From Heliopora coerulea (Eukaryota > Cnidaria > Anthozoa > Scleralcyonacea > Helioporidae), in NCBI GenBank assembly GCA_030142905.1, contig JASJOG010000068.1, forward strand, positions 248,001 to 312,000: a stretch of DNA of 64,000 bases. The letters are read 5' to 3'. The notes beneath the pieces were generated by a model that was not told the origin of the DNA, did not search any database, and was given only the letters and a program-made list of their open reading frames with translations. The position numbers were made by a program, and so were the translations under genes. Positions 25,838-37,690 of the stretch are shown in pieces. Numbering within the stretch: position 1 is the first letter of the stretch; the number at the start of each line of letters is the position of its first letter.

Positions 25838-28800
25838 CTACATGGCGCGAAATGATCCGGGTACCACGATCATGCCATTGATGAGACCATAGTCTATGAT
25901 CTTCTTGAGTCTCTTCGGTCTAACGTTCTTTAATTTCAAGTAAACTTGGACTTTTGAGGTGAATGGCGGTCCACCTACATTTTTCGCTTCCCTGATAAAA
26001 TACAACAAAAAAGTCAACTAATTTTATCCAGGAATGTGAATTTACTTGTAATTTAGCGCACGTTTTAACTTATTCTTCAATGGTCGTTACAGCGTTCGTC
26101 TGCACTGAGCATTAACCAGCAGTACAGGAGAGTGTGAAAGCAGTTACGATTAAATTCGTAAAATAAACGTACTCATCGCTTCCTTTATTACAGTGATGTA
26201 ATACCTGTTTTTATGCCAACTGTGACTTAAAGCTGTTTTAATTATTTGAAAGATATCCACTTACAGTCAGTTTCTTTACTTGAGAACTCATTCACTTTTC
26301 GAAATTCATGCACGTTTAGTGGGAAGTTAAAAATATTAATTTTTGATGTGTGGGGTTTACATCTCACAAAAGCATGTACCGTTTTATCAAGCTATCACAA
26401 TTCTACGTTGCACAATTGGATGTCCGGTTCAGACGGCTACAAAATTACGAAATAGGTGGAAGGAAACACGTTTTTGATGTTGAATAGACCGGTGTGGATT
26501 GGATGGAACGTGACAACGTTTTACCTGAAGAGAACATCTTTGATAACTCCTGTTGTCTCAAGTGCTCGTTCGACCTGTGGGAATGTAAATGAATCATTTA
26601 GAAGTATTTTGAACTGTCTTGGCAGTAATTACGTTTGTAAATTCATCAATTTCAATAATTTATTGTTAAGAGAACCCCCATAAATAACGTCTAAAGTAAA
26701 ACAAAGTAAACGCTTTTGGGCCTACATGAGGTTCGCCCATCTTTAATTTGCCTCTTGTCAACCTTTATATGAGGGTGTCAAGCTTCTGGCTTGCGAATAA
26801 CAAAAGTAACGTATCATACGAGAGTCTGATTGGCTAATACCTGTTTGAAGTTTTGCTAGTTTTAATACTTCATCCTTCGCTTATACATAACCCTGAAGGT
26901 GATCATTGCCCAAAATTTCCCAGTTTGGCAGAGGAGTATAGCAATAAAGGGAATTTAAGCTGGTTTGGTAATGTTAAGGATTTCCCCATAATCTTCGAAA
27001 ATTCAGTTTTCTTTAGATAGGAGAAGTGGTCACGATGGAAAGTCTGTACGTACATCATGGATCACATTCCCTGCCATTATCTTGTAACCTGGCGATTCCT
27101 TGTACTTGAACTCTGGCTTAAAACGCTGTCTGACAGTAAACTGCATGTAACCTTTTCCTGAAAGAAAAAAATATGGGATATTAAGTTGAGGAATATTTGT
27201 GATGACATGGCGATGTCACTGACCGTTGAACGTTACATAGGTTAAAAATTGCCACTAGATTCTGTTAAAGTCGTCTTGTCTTCTGCTGTTTGAGCTGAGT
27301 TATGTTTTATGGTTATCTCGCAGATGATCTGGCATCTTACGACTTGCAGTTCAACACGTTATAGTCCACTGACTCGTATCAGATTGAAATACCCTAACTA
27401 AACTAAGTTTGACATCTATTTGAACAGTGATACAAAAATGCGTCATCCGCTAAAGTTTAATTCAGGGTCTACTTTTTTTTTTTCTTTTTCGTTTTTTTTT
27501 GTAACTGTAAGTAAATATTTTGCATCCCGAATTAGCGATGTATGTATGTATGTGGAACCAAGATGGCATGTGTTTAGGTCGGAGTGCATATCGCCAACAA
27601 CTGTGAGGGGGCTGCAGAAGTTCCTCACTTACGTTTGTCAGCCATTTTTCTGTCAAATTCCTCAGGTGTCATTTCTGCATCTTTTGGTAGTTTAGAAACC
27701 TGATCCGCACTTGGAGGAAACTCTCCATTGAGGTCCAGAACTTTCTTACTGTCTTCCTTGTCACCAACACTTTCCTCGTCTTCATCTGACCCCGATCCTG
27801 TGTCTTCTGCTTCCGAACTTTCATCGTCGTCTTTTCCAGATCCCATGTCACCGATATTGTCATACCCGGAACCCATTTCTTCCTCGCTCCTTCCGTTTTT
27901 CTTATTTCCCACTGCTCCCATCCGCTCTTGGTCATCGCCTCTGGAGTTCGTGTCATTCTTTGATACTCCTGACGGGGATTTATCACTTCTACCGTTCGAT
28001 GTTGCTTTCACTGATTTGTCCGTCGCCCCTTTTTGATTGTCTTTTGTTGTGCGTGTTTCTGGAACCCCTGTTTCCGTAAAAGATTTCTTCTCTCCGTCAA
28101 ACACCAAAGGAATTCCTACCTCTTCTCCGAAGTTAGTCTTCCGACTTTTAAGGATTTCCTTATCACTATGTAAATGGCGGAACAGATTTGGGTTTTCTGT
28201 CGACAGAAATTACATTGGGTTGAGGTTACTGTAACATCACTTGAAACGTTTTTGAAAAGGCCCGAGTTACGTGCGGGAATTGCGCAGAAAGTGTTTCACG
28301 TACTGCGCTACAGAAATCGTAGCGATCTGGAACTAGCCCTCGGGGACTGGGAGGGAATGGTAAAAAAAGAAACCTTCCCTTATCACCGAGTGGTGCATCG
28401 ATAGGATCTGAGTCTCTTATCTTTGTATATTTAACAATTACTTCAGTGAATGTGGATAGCGGTGAATATTCATTGAGCCTCGAAGCGACGAGGTGGACAT
28501 CCTCACTTACCACTTTGACTTCACCGAACAGTTATTTCAGTTTAAACCTAGCAGGTGAAATAACAAGCTCGATTTTTTTATCTCCTTGCAAAAATGGACG
28601 AAGACGAATCAGTGTTATAAAGTAAAAAACAAATTCCGAAAAACAATGACATCTTGAAAACCCAAGACGAGTTAAAAACAAGACGACGAATGATTGCAAT
28701 CATTTTATTTCATAAAATTGTCTGTTGGCACCGGATTACGAATCAGTGTGCCGACTAAAAACGCGAACGGTATTTCACAATACCGGAGAATGTCCAACGC

Positions 28801-29650
28801 GTAATTACGTGAGAACTTTCCAACATTCAGACTGTCCAACCATCCCTATTTCGTCGGGATTATCCACATTTTGCTTGAAAATCCCGAATCCCGACCGATA
28901 TGCCGTCGGGAATGGAAAAGTCCCGATTTTGACATCTGCTTGAAGAAAGAACAACGCTAAGAGGATATTTTTGTCAAACTCTTATAGTGCAGATATCCTT
29001 TGGAGACCTGGTTAAAAATGGCGCGAGTGGTAAACAGATCGACGAAATGAACAGGACATAAATTAGATTGGTTGCCTTTTAATAAGTCAATAATATCCGA
29101 TTTCTCGAACTTCGTCTCGATGAATATGACTCAGTCTGAGGAATTAAGATACCTTGTCTTTCATTACAGTGGCATTTTTTATAAAAGACAAGCGCAAAAT
29201 GACGATCAATTTACCGAGCATTTTTGAAAAAGTTATCGTCTGAGATTGCTAGAAATGGTGTTTTTTTTAAACGTCAAGATTTCAAAATTTTCTGCGGGAG
29301 CATGCCCCCATACTTCCCTAGTAAAATCCCGATTTGGCGAGGTTCTTGGGTAGGACAGTGTGAGCATTCAACAAGTTTGTTTGTTGCACTAATCATGGAG
29401 CTAAGCGTGGTTATCTTTTGATATTGCATGATGACTGATTTGCTTACAATGGCTCTTGATCTATTTCGAGTCCCCTTCCTCGATTCATTCTCTTTCCTCT
29501 CAAATCTATCCCTTCTTCTGGCAGTGTATCCTGCAATAGGCCTCACACCTCGTCTAACTTTGATAGTCTACTTTTAAAACACTTACCTCCTGCAGCGAGC
29601 AAAAAGGAAACTGAACTGAGCAAAATTATCAAAGAGGAGATTGAATTCAT
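25838..29650 (-). CDS. Secreted acidic protein with C-terminal SEA-like domain; 5 exons
   Basis: Exons in transcription order: 29650-29587, 28196-27633, 27157-27054, 26574-26525, 25991-25838, giving 311 aa. All split codons rejoin in frame. A hydrophobic signal peptide (MNSISSLIILLSSVSFLLAA) occupies residues 1-20. Residues of about 60-190 are hydrophilic and very rich in Asp, Glu, Ser, Gly and Lys (GSGYDNIGDMGSGKDDDESS is typical), with an N-D-T glycosylation sequon. From about residue 211 the pattern MQFTVRQRFKPEFKY..., SPGYKIMAGNVIHDVERALE and SKVQVYLKLKNV fits a SEA fold. The usual G-S-V-V-V self-cleavage site is not seen. No transmembrane segment or GPI signal is visible, so it should be secreted. 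I do not recognise a named orthologue. An extracellular or mineral matrix role is possible but is inference. Confidence 0.8.
28620..28690. repeat. Diverged relic of the 2.9-kb fold-back family
   Basis: ACAAATTCCGAAAAACAATG and ACATCTTGAAAACCCAAGA resemble the arm of the element at 2852-3355. Only one arm is present. It lies in intron 1 of the SEA-domain gene. Confidence 0.55.
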
Positions 29651-32600
29651 CTTGTTGATGAACGAGGGTGTTCTGAAAACGAAGGGCAAAAAAGAGTTCA
29701 TGAAGAACGGGTTTTTATTTTCATGGTAAAATGAACGCACGTCAGTTTCACTGACATGGAGACATAGTGGATCTTGAAGAGAACTTATGGGAGACCAGGG
29801 TAAGGTACCAAATGGGAGTCTTACCTCCCGTCCATTCAGAGAGAGCAAGATGTGGGGAAAGTCCAAATAAGGAAGCAAAGCATGGCCCATAAGAAGTGCT
29901 GAGACTAGTCTTCATAACACTTACAGTCTGTTATTCATCTGGGAAAGATCTCCAAACATATCATGAAAAAGTCTTAATTTCATAAATGCCGAGGATTTAC
30001 GATAAAAATGATCGCGTGAAAATGTGGTTCGGAAATTCTCCAGCAAATCAGCAATACAAAATGACATTTCGACATGTGGTAATGGTGTTTGATCAAGTCA
30101 ATTTCATTCTCTTTCATCGACTGCGATAAAACTCAGAACGAATAAAATAAACTATTGGATAGGAAGTGCTTTCCTACGGCATTTACTAACTTGTTGGTTT
30201 TTACTAGAAATCTCGAACTTCACACGAAGTAATCTGTATTCCTCAACACCAAGATTGAAATTGAGTTAACATCTTTTTGCTGTTAAAAGTATGGAGTCGA
30301 CTCTATTGATTGGGCTTGAAGTGACTGATGAGGATACGTTGCAATCGTTGGGATGTACATGTTTCTGTACACATGTGTACGCTTAGGTGTTGTTGTATTG
30401 GTTTGCTTTCACTCCATGCAAATGTTTGTTTTTGTTTTTGTACATGTTTGTATCTTTTCCACGGTACATATGAAACTCCGACCTTGAGTTCAGTCTATAC
30501 GATCGTTTCGTTTTGAAGCTAATAAAGTACTCGATGAACGTATGTTCGTTTAACTGTCTTTGGCTGCATAGTTTAGTTTATTTGTTTAAGTGTTAGCCCA
30601 TATTGAAAGCTATATTATGATTTATTATAGTATAAACATAAACAAAGATGATATATTCGAAAGATTCAAAACACAAAAACCGCGAATTTAGCTATTTCTA
30701 ATTCAAACTACTCAGTTATTATTTCAAGCAAGGTTATCAACATAACCACTGCGCGGTCTTGGAGAGGATTATTATCAAGCTCGTACTGGCAAGCTTACTG
30801 AGAAGCATTATTCTGTGTATTTGAAAAAGTCTTCATTGTACGATCTCTTGCCTTTTAAGTTGAAATTTATATGTTAAGTTACGACACAAACCTCAATTCC
30901 CAACCACGTTTAAAAACGTATTTAATTGACATAGTTACGTGAAGATTTTTACCATAATTCAGCTTCCGTTATAACGATATGTCGGCTAGGACGGCAATTA
31001 TTGCCACAGATTGATACTCACAAAGAACTTCCTGGCTTTTGATCTATCGTTTGTGTATCAGATATTAAATTATTTTCCTTGAGGTTTTCTTTCCAAGATC
31101 GAGACAGTATCTATATTTCAACCATGAAAAAACAGGTAGTTATTCGCTTCACTGCACTCGATCTCCGGGCACCTGTAACTTAAGTCAATGTAATGTAAGA
31201 TCATTTATTGTTTATTTAGATAACTATAACCTGTTTGCAAACAATGACCGCCGAATGGGAGGGTTATTGTGATTGGTTCTTAAGCAAAGAGCATTTGGTT
31301 GAGTTTTTTTTTTTTAACAACGTGGCTTTCCCTTCATTTCTTTGTCCAGCGCTATTCCTGGTTTGGCGTTGGCTGTTCTGTCATGCATGCATTTCACACT
31401 GGCTTTAACGTCAGCAAGATTCGAATGGATAATCTTGCGATTTGTTCACCCAGTTCATGGTTCAAGTTTATGCCCGACACTTCATCCAAAACATTTACTT
31501 AAGATTCGAGTTGTTCACTCTGAGCGTTCTCCTTCCTTTCCATAGCCATTGTTGTTTCTAGTCATTCCTTTTCGCTTCTTTACCTCATTTTATTCTCGTT
31601 TCTCCTTTGTCTTACTCTTAAACAGCGAGTTTTGAGCAAGAAACCAAACGCTGAAGAATTTTTTACAGCATTGGTTTGTCTCCATGTTCTTCTGTTTTTG
31701 CTCTCTATTTTGTGTTTCCTTTTTGCTGTTCGCTAATTTTTTTTTAGTTTTTTCTTCCCTTTCCAGGTTTCTTTCAATAACTATGCCGTCACGCACTTGA
31801 AGTGTCATTCCGTCTTTTTCCTTTTCCATCTTCCCTCTGGAAAAACCTGTCTCGCTGGCAAGTATTTTGCTAACCTAGCGAGGTGATAACAAAAGTACTT
31901 CACCAATGTTGTGCCAGGACAGTCGTAGCTCCTATTGTTTAGAGGTAAAAGTAGAAGCTTTCTCCACAACGTTTCCTGGTTGTCTTCCCGAAGGAAAGTT
32001 AAACATTTCATAATTTTTCAGTTTCCCTAAAGTAAACATTTCTTCCAAAATTAAACAAAATTCAACTCTTCTTTCAAAAACGTCGATCTACAGAATTTGT
32101 TAAAAATACGTCAGTTCATAGCTTGTTCGTTAGGAAAAGTTGAACTGAGAAATGAAGGTCCATCGAACTCTTTTGAATTAGATTGAACAGATATTAGGAG
32201 CCATTTTGATACATCACTGTTGCCATAGAAGCCTCTCGAGCTCCTAATTTTCTTGATAATTTAAGAGTTTTTGACTGTCAGAATGTTTTTCTGTGCGTGA
32301 TATTCATTTTCACTCATCTTCCGAAGGATTTATGTGGATTTGTTGTAGGTTTCAAATGTAGTTTTACGTTTGCACTTTCGACTTCTTGAGAAATTGCGCG
32401 AAGCCACACCAAGAACGTTAAATAAGCTGTCAACAAGTATATTCATTATCTTTGAAAAGTTTATTAAAACTCACTACGAAAGTTTTTAAACCTCACTTAT
32501 AAATAGCCGCCAATTTAAAGTTTTTTCGAAAACATTCAAATTAGCACTTTGCAGCGCACTTTATTTTTGACATTGCATGAACTATCTTGCCTCGAGGAAA

Positions 32601-33380
32601 GGCTTATTTGAATGCATACTTAATTTGACAATTCACGACAGACGTCTAGAACAAAAAATGAGCCGGTGCTTAAGGCTTGACACTAAAATAATTGCATTGC
32701 TGTCTCTAGGAAGTCGCATGATCCTATTCTTTCCAGGCTGTTCACTCTCTCTTGGTTTTATCCTCTGATCTTGGTCCAAGAACCTCTGATGAACGAAACC
32801 TTTTCAGCTTTATTTTTTGTAGGTAATCCAAACTACCATTCCACGCCCTGCAATAAACAATCATGAAGGATGGGACTTCAGAGACAGGACGTATTATTCC
32901 ATTAAAAACAAGGGTGGACTATTTTTTGGGAGAAAAAAAAAACCGTATCCGTCACCTCAATAACTTCAAATTTTCTGGTGATGTGATATCCGGAATTTCT
33001 GAAAATAGTTAAAAATAGGCAACATCATTTTTAGAAACAACTATGAGCTTTTTTTAAACATAGATCAACTGGTCACTTACACTTCACGAGGTTACCACGA
33101 CATAAGATCATGGTCGATGTTTTCGATAAATTTCTCGTTGGTTTGTGCAAACGTACTTCACTACTCAAGTAAAACGGTTCCTTTTTGAAGTTGCTCAAGA
33201 AAAACGTGGTACGTGCTTTATAGGTCTACAACACTCCGCTATTGAATTGTTTTTTAAAACCGATTAAGCAATTCTGCGCTTTTGTCAAACATTTCTTAAA
33301 ATTCAAACTTGTCAAGGGGTTTTCAAGAATAGGCTTAGCGTTACTCTTTTGTTTTCGTTTTCAACAGAACACGATTATTC
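29651..33380. other. Intergenic, no supported gene
   Basis: Between the divergent SEA gene start and the TMA16 3' end I find no exon chain or recognisable protein. Poly-A/T-rich stretches and a Lys/Glu-rich open frame on the minus strand (31590-31829) look like low-complexity composition. Confidence 0.5.
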
Positions 33381-33386
33381 TTTATT
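33381..33386 (-). terminator. Poly(A) signal of TMA16
   Basis: TTTATT on the plus strand is AATAAA in gene sense, about 45 bp after the TMA16 stop. This supports the gene really ending there. Confidence 0.65.
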
Positions 33387-33429
33387 GTTCTTGCTGACTG
33401 AAATTTGCCCACGGGTCTAATCATTAACT

Positions 33430-36400
33430 TTAATTCGTACCGAAGCCGGTAGAATCATAAACTTGTTTCTCTCTTTCTAAGATCATCTTGATCGCATTCT
33501 CTCTTGAGAATCGAGCTCCTCCGTGCTGTTGTCGACCTTTGATACTACTCCCGATCCTTAACTGTTCGAGTTCCTCATCAAACCTCTGGAAATATCTAAA
33601 AAACAGACAAAAAATTTACAGCTTTATTTCTACTTATCGCAAAACCTGGTCCGGCGCAAGCTGAGAGTGCGCGCCACCAGTTAAAAACAGCTTCGAGTTT
33701 CTCATAATTAGATGTAACTAACTAGATGCGATGCAAGCGGGGAGTGGCGAAGCGTTGTCGTATCATTCAAAACAAATTCATGTGTATTTTACGTAAATAC
33801 TACGACTTGCATTTAATAGTTTTCTAGGATTTGATGCAGTTTACGGAGTTAGTAATTTTACAAACACTAATATAAGGGTACTAACAGCGCAGGAGTGTCC
33901 CATTGTTTTCTTTGAAATTTTTTGGTGGAATTCTAGATTCGGTAGCATGTTTATGTTGAACTTTTGCTTCGTTACTTGACCGGCGATAATCAGTTTCCCT
34001 ACTTACGAAAAAAGAAACTATTGCATTTCTGGCGCCCTTTTTGTATGCAATATGACATTTTTGAACATTATTATGTGGGTCATTTTAACGACAGTTCACA
34101 TATTTGCGGCAGCTGATAGCGACAACATGAAATCAGCATTAAAACACTAGCGACCATCTTGTGAAGGTTCCAGTATGGTTATACAAAAACCAAGCTTAAT
34201 TTTGATGACAGCCACAAGATTACTAACGCAAGTACGGTTAAGCATATAAATGAAGTTGAACGAACTAAGAAATAAATGGATAAATGTGCTACTGTTGAGA
34301 TGTGGACTTACATATGCAAGACTTACGTGTTAATTAAACTATGAACTTCTTGGACGGAATACCGCTTTATCTCTGAAGTAACTACGCAATCTTTGAACCA
34401 CTGCACTTTCTCAGCTGCACATCAGTTTTCGTGAGGAATTTAAAGGGAATGGTAACAGAAAAAGGCAGATTAAATTCGTTAGTTTAGATATACGGAGATA
34501 TCCCCACCAATTTACAATAAAAATAATTTAACTTTCAGTGAGCCCAGATCTTTTGCCTTAAACTTACAAAAATATACAAATCAAAGGACAGACACTAAAG
34601 TAACATTAAATTAGCAGTAATTTTCATAGGTAAACACTTTGCAAATGTATTCACTGTAATAATTTGCAAGGAGAACCAAATCCATTAGTCTGTTTGCTAA
34701 AGTGAGTTTATTTCTTGTCAGGCAAGCTAAAATCATGTTTCAGTGAGCACAAAAGGAAATGAAAATTGCAGGTAGTTTGTTAACTTTGAGCCATCTTGGC
34801 TAGTGTTCAGCTTCCAAAGAGTCTTTGAACATGCAATCCTCTCTGATTTTGACACTTTCCATGGGTTTTTAACTTTAACAAGGACCAAAGCAGTTAAATG
34901 TGAAGTATGAGGAAAATAAATAAATGAATTAGTTCACCAAGAAATCAACTGATGGAGAAACAAGTGAAAAAGTAGATCAATCAAACAGTTGCTAGTGCTA
35001 ACCCAATGTTTGCAAAATGGCTGTTCTTTCTGATTTTCTTCTATAAACAAAATAAATCAAATAGATTAGATAATTTTTATTTTAATAAATATGCAGGAAT
35101 TTACATTTGGAACATTTTATAGTGATGAGCCTGACATCTTAAGCCGTAATTAAGCCAGAAAGAGTCTTTAATAATCCATGAGCTCATGGATTAGCTAAAA
35201 ATGTAGTGTAACTTATAAAATACTGAGTGTGTATTTCTACACTGTATTCTAAAAGAGTGATGCAACAGGTAGGTATGCTTTTTCATACTGTACTTCTAAG
35301 GATCTTCCACTGCTGTACTGAATTAAAAAAGGTACCAGTAAATGTAATAGTAATTTTCTGAAAATGATTAACAATCTCAGGACTTTGCTTTGACCACTAC
35401 AAGTGTGCTGAACTGACATCACTATTTACCTGTCTAGTTTGTCCTTTCTGTGTGCATTTTTTATTATTTGAGCAGCCTTTCTTGATCCTGGGTGGATTGC
35501 TTTTTCTGTCACTTTTACTTTAGCAGCTTTCGGCTATTGGAACCGAAGAAATAGATCTAATTTATTGACAGTTTAGAAACTTGATGGACACATCAAGACT
35601 TTCTCTCTGGTTGTCTATGCATCATAATTACTGCCCAGCTCATGTTTGAGACCTCTGACCATTCTAGTCAATGTAGCTCAATATATCTGGTAATCAGGTG
35701 GTGACAAGTATGACTCCTGTCAGATTGCAAAAATGTTTCTGAGTTTGAAAGCTGTCTCCCTACCATCCAACACATCCTTGCCACTAAATGCTTCATGTGA
35801 ATGAAAGAGATTTAATCAGGATAAGTTATGCATAGGCTATATTATAGTAGGGTTAAATGGCTTCTCCAAGTTTGCATTCTAGCAGAAGTGTTGTGACCAG
35901 AATTACCAAGATATTGACAATAATAGTACCAGTACCTCTTGAGTTTAGTAGCTTGGTGTTTACTGTCACGTAAGTAAGCAACAAGCAACCACATGGTAAC
36001 TGGTGAGATACTATGATAATTGACCTATAAGTCTTCATATGGCTGGTGAAAGTCACCTCATGTACAATCTATAGCCTTCTCATGAACACTTTTGACCAGA
36101 AGGTATGACTTCCAAGGACATGAATAGTCCAGGAATGGTTGAGGTTACCACAACTGACCATTAGGTTGCAGTCATATGATTCATCATACTTAATGATGAT
36201 TATAATGGGTTGAGAACATTTCAATCTGGTGTGATTCAAGCTCCCTGTAACACTTTTCTGTGATCCACTTGATTGGCTAATCAGTCTAAGACATACAAGT
36301 AGTGAAAACCATATTTTATGCCGTGGTACACAGATCAATTTTTAATTCAAAAGCTGACTAACGCCTCAACAGAGCTTACGGTTCTTCTGAGTTCTTAATA

Positions 36401-36577
36401 TCTACCTATGTAGGATATATTTCATATATGCATTACTGTGATTCTAGATTCACGTTTTCAAATCAGTCGCTCAGCTGATACTGGAATGTATAGTGCATGG
36501 ATGTAGGTAATCTAGGTAATTTACTGGTATGAAATATACTTTTATCCGAGTTTTGTTAGAACTAAAAAACTTACCAT
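33430..36577 (-). CDS. TMA16: TMA16 homologue, pre-60S / translation-machinery-associated protein; 5 exons
   Basis: Exons in transcription order: 36577-36575 (ATG only), 35533-35430, 35040-35003, 34414-34327, 33595-33430, giving 132 aa. TMA16 binds late nuclear pre-60S particles. Landmarks: MPKAAKVKVTEKAIHPGSRK, AAQIIKNAHRKDKL, then RRKSERTAILQTLAEKVQWF, EIKRYSVQEVHSLINTYFQR, FDEELEQLRIGSSIKGRQQ and FSRENAIKMILEREKQVY. These track the human protein in order, and codon phases match across all four introns. The human protein is about 203 aa. The part after the GFG-like position is absent here because the frame stops at GFGTN, with a poly(A) signal close behind. It is head-to-head with TIMM29. 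Confidence 0.9.
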
Positions 36578-36709
36578 CGCAGATTTGAAATTACCACTTA
36601 CACTTAGCTCTTTTTTGTTTTTTTTTTTGCTTGAAAGGAATTGTACTTCATGTAGTCTACAACCATTGCGCACATTTTGACATTCGGCCCCATGTTACCC
36701 TCGTCCAAG
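36578..36709. promoter_or_regulatory. Shared bidirectional promoter region, TMA16 and TIMM29
   Basis: 132 bp separate the divergent start codons. The interval holds a T-rich run, ATTGCGCAC (NRF1-half-like) and CCAAGATGGCAGCC overlapping the TIMM29 ATG. The last matches the extended YY1 motif seen at start codons of many housekeeping and mitochondrial genes. No TATA box. Promoter activity is inference from spacing. Confidence 0.65.
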
Positions 36710-37300
36710 ATGGCAGCCTCTGGAGCAAGAAAAGCTTTCAAGACTTTGGGCAAAGTTAACCGAATACTTTTGCCTCAGCTAGAGAGCGTCCGCGATTCGA
36801 GACTTGGAAAACCCCTTTATCTCATCTACATCGACTATAAGAGCGTGTTTTTGGACTTCTGCTCATTTATTTACAAGAGACCTTTCAGGGCTGTCTTCAA
36901 TATGTCCATTGTTGGCGTTTTTGCCGGAGTGTGGGTGAAAAATCCCGACGAAGAATCCTACACCGTGCGACTAAAGGAGAACGCTAACACTTTACTTTTG
37001 CTTAGCGATAAAGTTCGTAATCCAAAGTCAAACGCATACGTTAAGCGATTGATGGAACTTCATTTGGAGAATCGGCTTAAAAATTACAACTTGGGATTCT
37101 TTTCACTTGTTTTGGAGCAGGACTATAGCCATACTTCTTGTTACTATGAAGCCAGGTGCTATAATTTAAAACAGCGATGGATTTACATGTATAAAAATAT
37201 TGTAGATATCGGATTTCTTGGAAAGTGGTATTTCTTAGAAAAAGCCATGTTGGATTACGACGTAAATGAAGAAGAGCTTTCGATGTTACCGGATGATTGA
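36710..37300 (+). CDS. TIMM29: TIMM29, subunit of the mitochondrial TIM22 inner-membrane translocase
   Basis: Intronless, 196 aa from the ATG at 36710 (good context, CAAGATGG). An in-frame ATG at 36692 would add six residues. TIMM29 is a metazoan TIM22-complex subunit that helps insert carrier proteins into the inner membrane. A basic N-terminus (RKAFKTLGKVNR) suits matrix-side targeting and a single hydrophobic segment lies at about 61-76 (AVFNMSIVGVFAGVWV). The conserved C-terminal block is clear: NTLLLLSDKVRNPKSNAYVK, NYNLGFFSLVLEQDYSH, YYEARCYNLKQRW, DIGFLGKWYFLEKAMLDYDV and NEEELSMLP. It ends soon after the LP motif, so the long C-terminal tail of the human protein (about 260 aa) is missing. 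Confidence 0.93.
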   Translation: MAASGARKAFKTLGKVNRILLPQLESVRDSRLGKPLYLIYIDYKSVFLDFCSFIYKRPFRAVFNMSIVGVFAGVWVKNPDEESYTVRLKENANTLLLLSDKVRNPKSNAYVKRLMELHLENRLKNYNLGFFSLVLEQDYSHTSCYYEARCYNLKQRWIYMYKNIVDIGFLGKWYFLEKAMLDYDVNEEELSMLPDD

Positions 37301-37407
37301 AGTCAAACCGGTGCGATTGATCTTAACTCGAAAAGCTGAAACTAACTTTCCACAGGACGTGCTATTGCTCTTGTAACGTTTGAAATACTTCAGACCATAA
37401 GGAGTTC

Positions 37408-37413
37408 TATTAA
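37408..37413 (+). terminator. Candidate poly(A) signal of TIMM29
   Basis: ATTAAA variant, about 105 bp after the stop codon. Confidence 0.4.
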
Positions 37414-37424
37414 ATGTACCATAA

Positions 37425-37690
37425 TGTCAATAATTAACAATTATTCGCCGAAGGCGTCGTGAATATTGTTGAATTATCCCTGAGACGAAGTCGAGGAGAT
37501 TATTCAATAATATTCACTTAGCCTGAGCGCATGATTGTTTTTATTATAATGGCACAGGTGATTATTTGAAAGGAAGTAGTGAACTAACACTTTTAAAATC
37601 TGCTGGGTAACATTTACAAAGGTAGCCGCCATCTTGCTTCTGAGCCTTCACTGTTATATTCACCTGTGGGTGAATATCAAGATTTATGAT
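37425..37690. repeat. AT-rich imperfect palindromic repeats
   Basis: CAATTATTCGCCGAAGGCGT, GAATATTGTTGAATTATCC and TTATTCAATAATATTCAC are mutually complementary in part. A second hairpin, TATTCACCTGTGGGTGAATA, follows at about 37655. They look like small dispersed elements after TIMM29. No gene. Confidence 0.5.

Noticed and set aside
27728..28036. Ser/Pro-rich open frame on the plus strand
   Set aside because: It is the antisense shadow of the acidic exon of the minus-strand SEA gene.
31590..31829. Lys/Glu-rich minus-strand frame
   Set aside because: Low-complexity composition from a T-rich plus strand; no exon partners.
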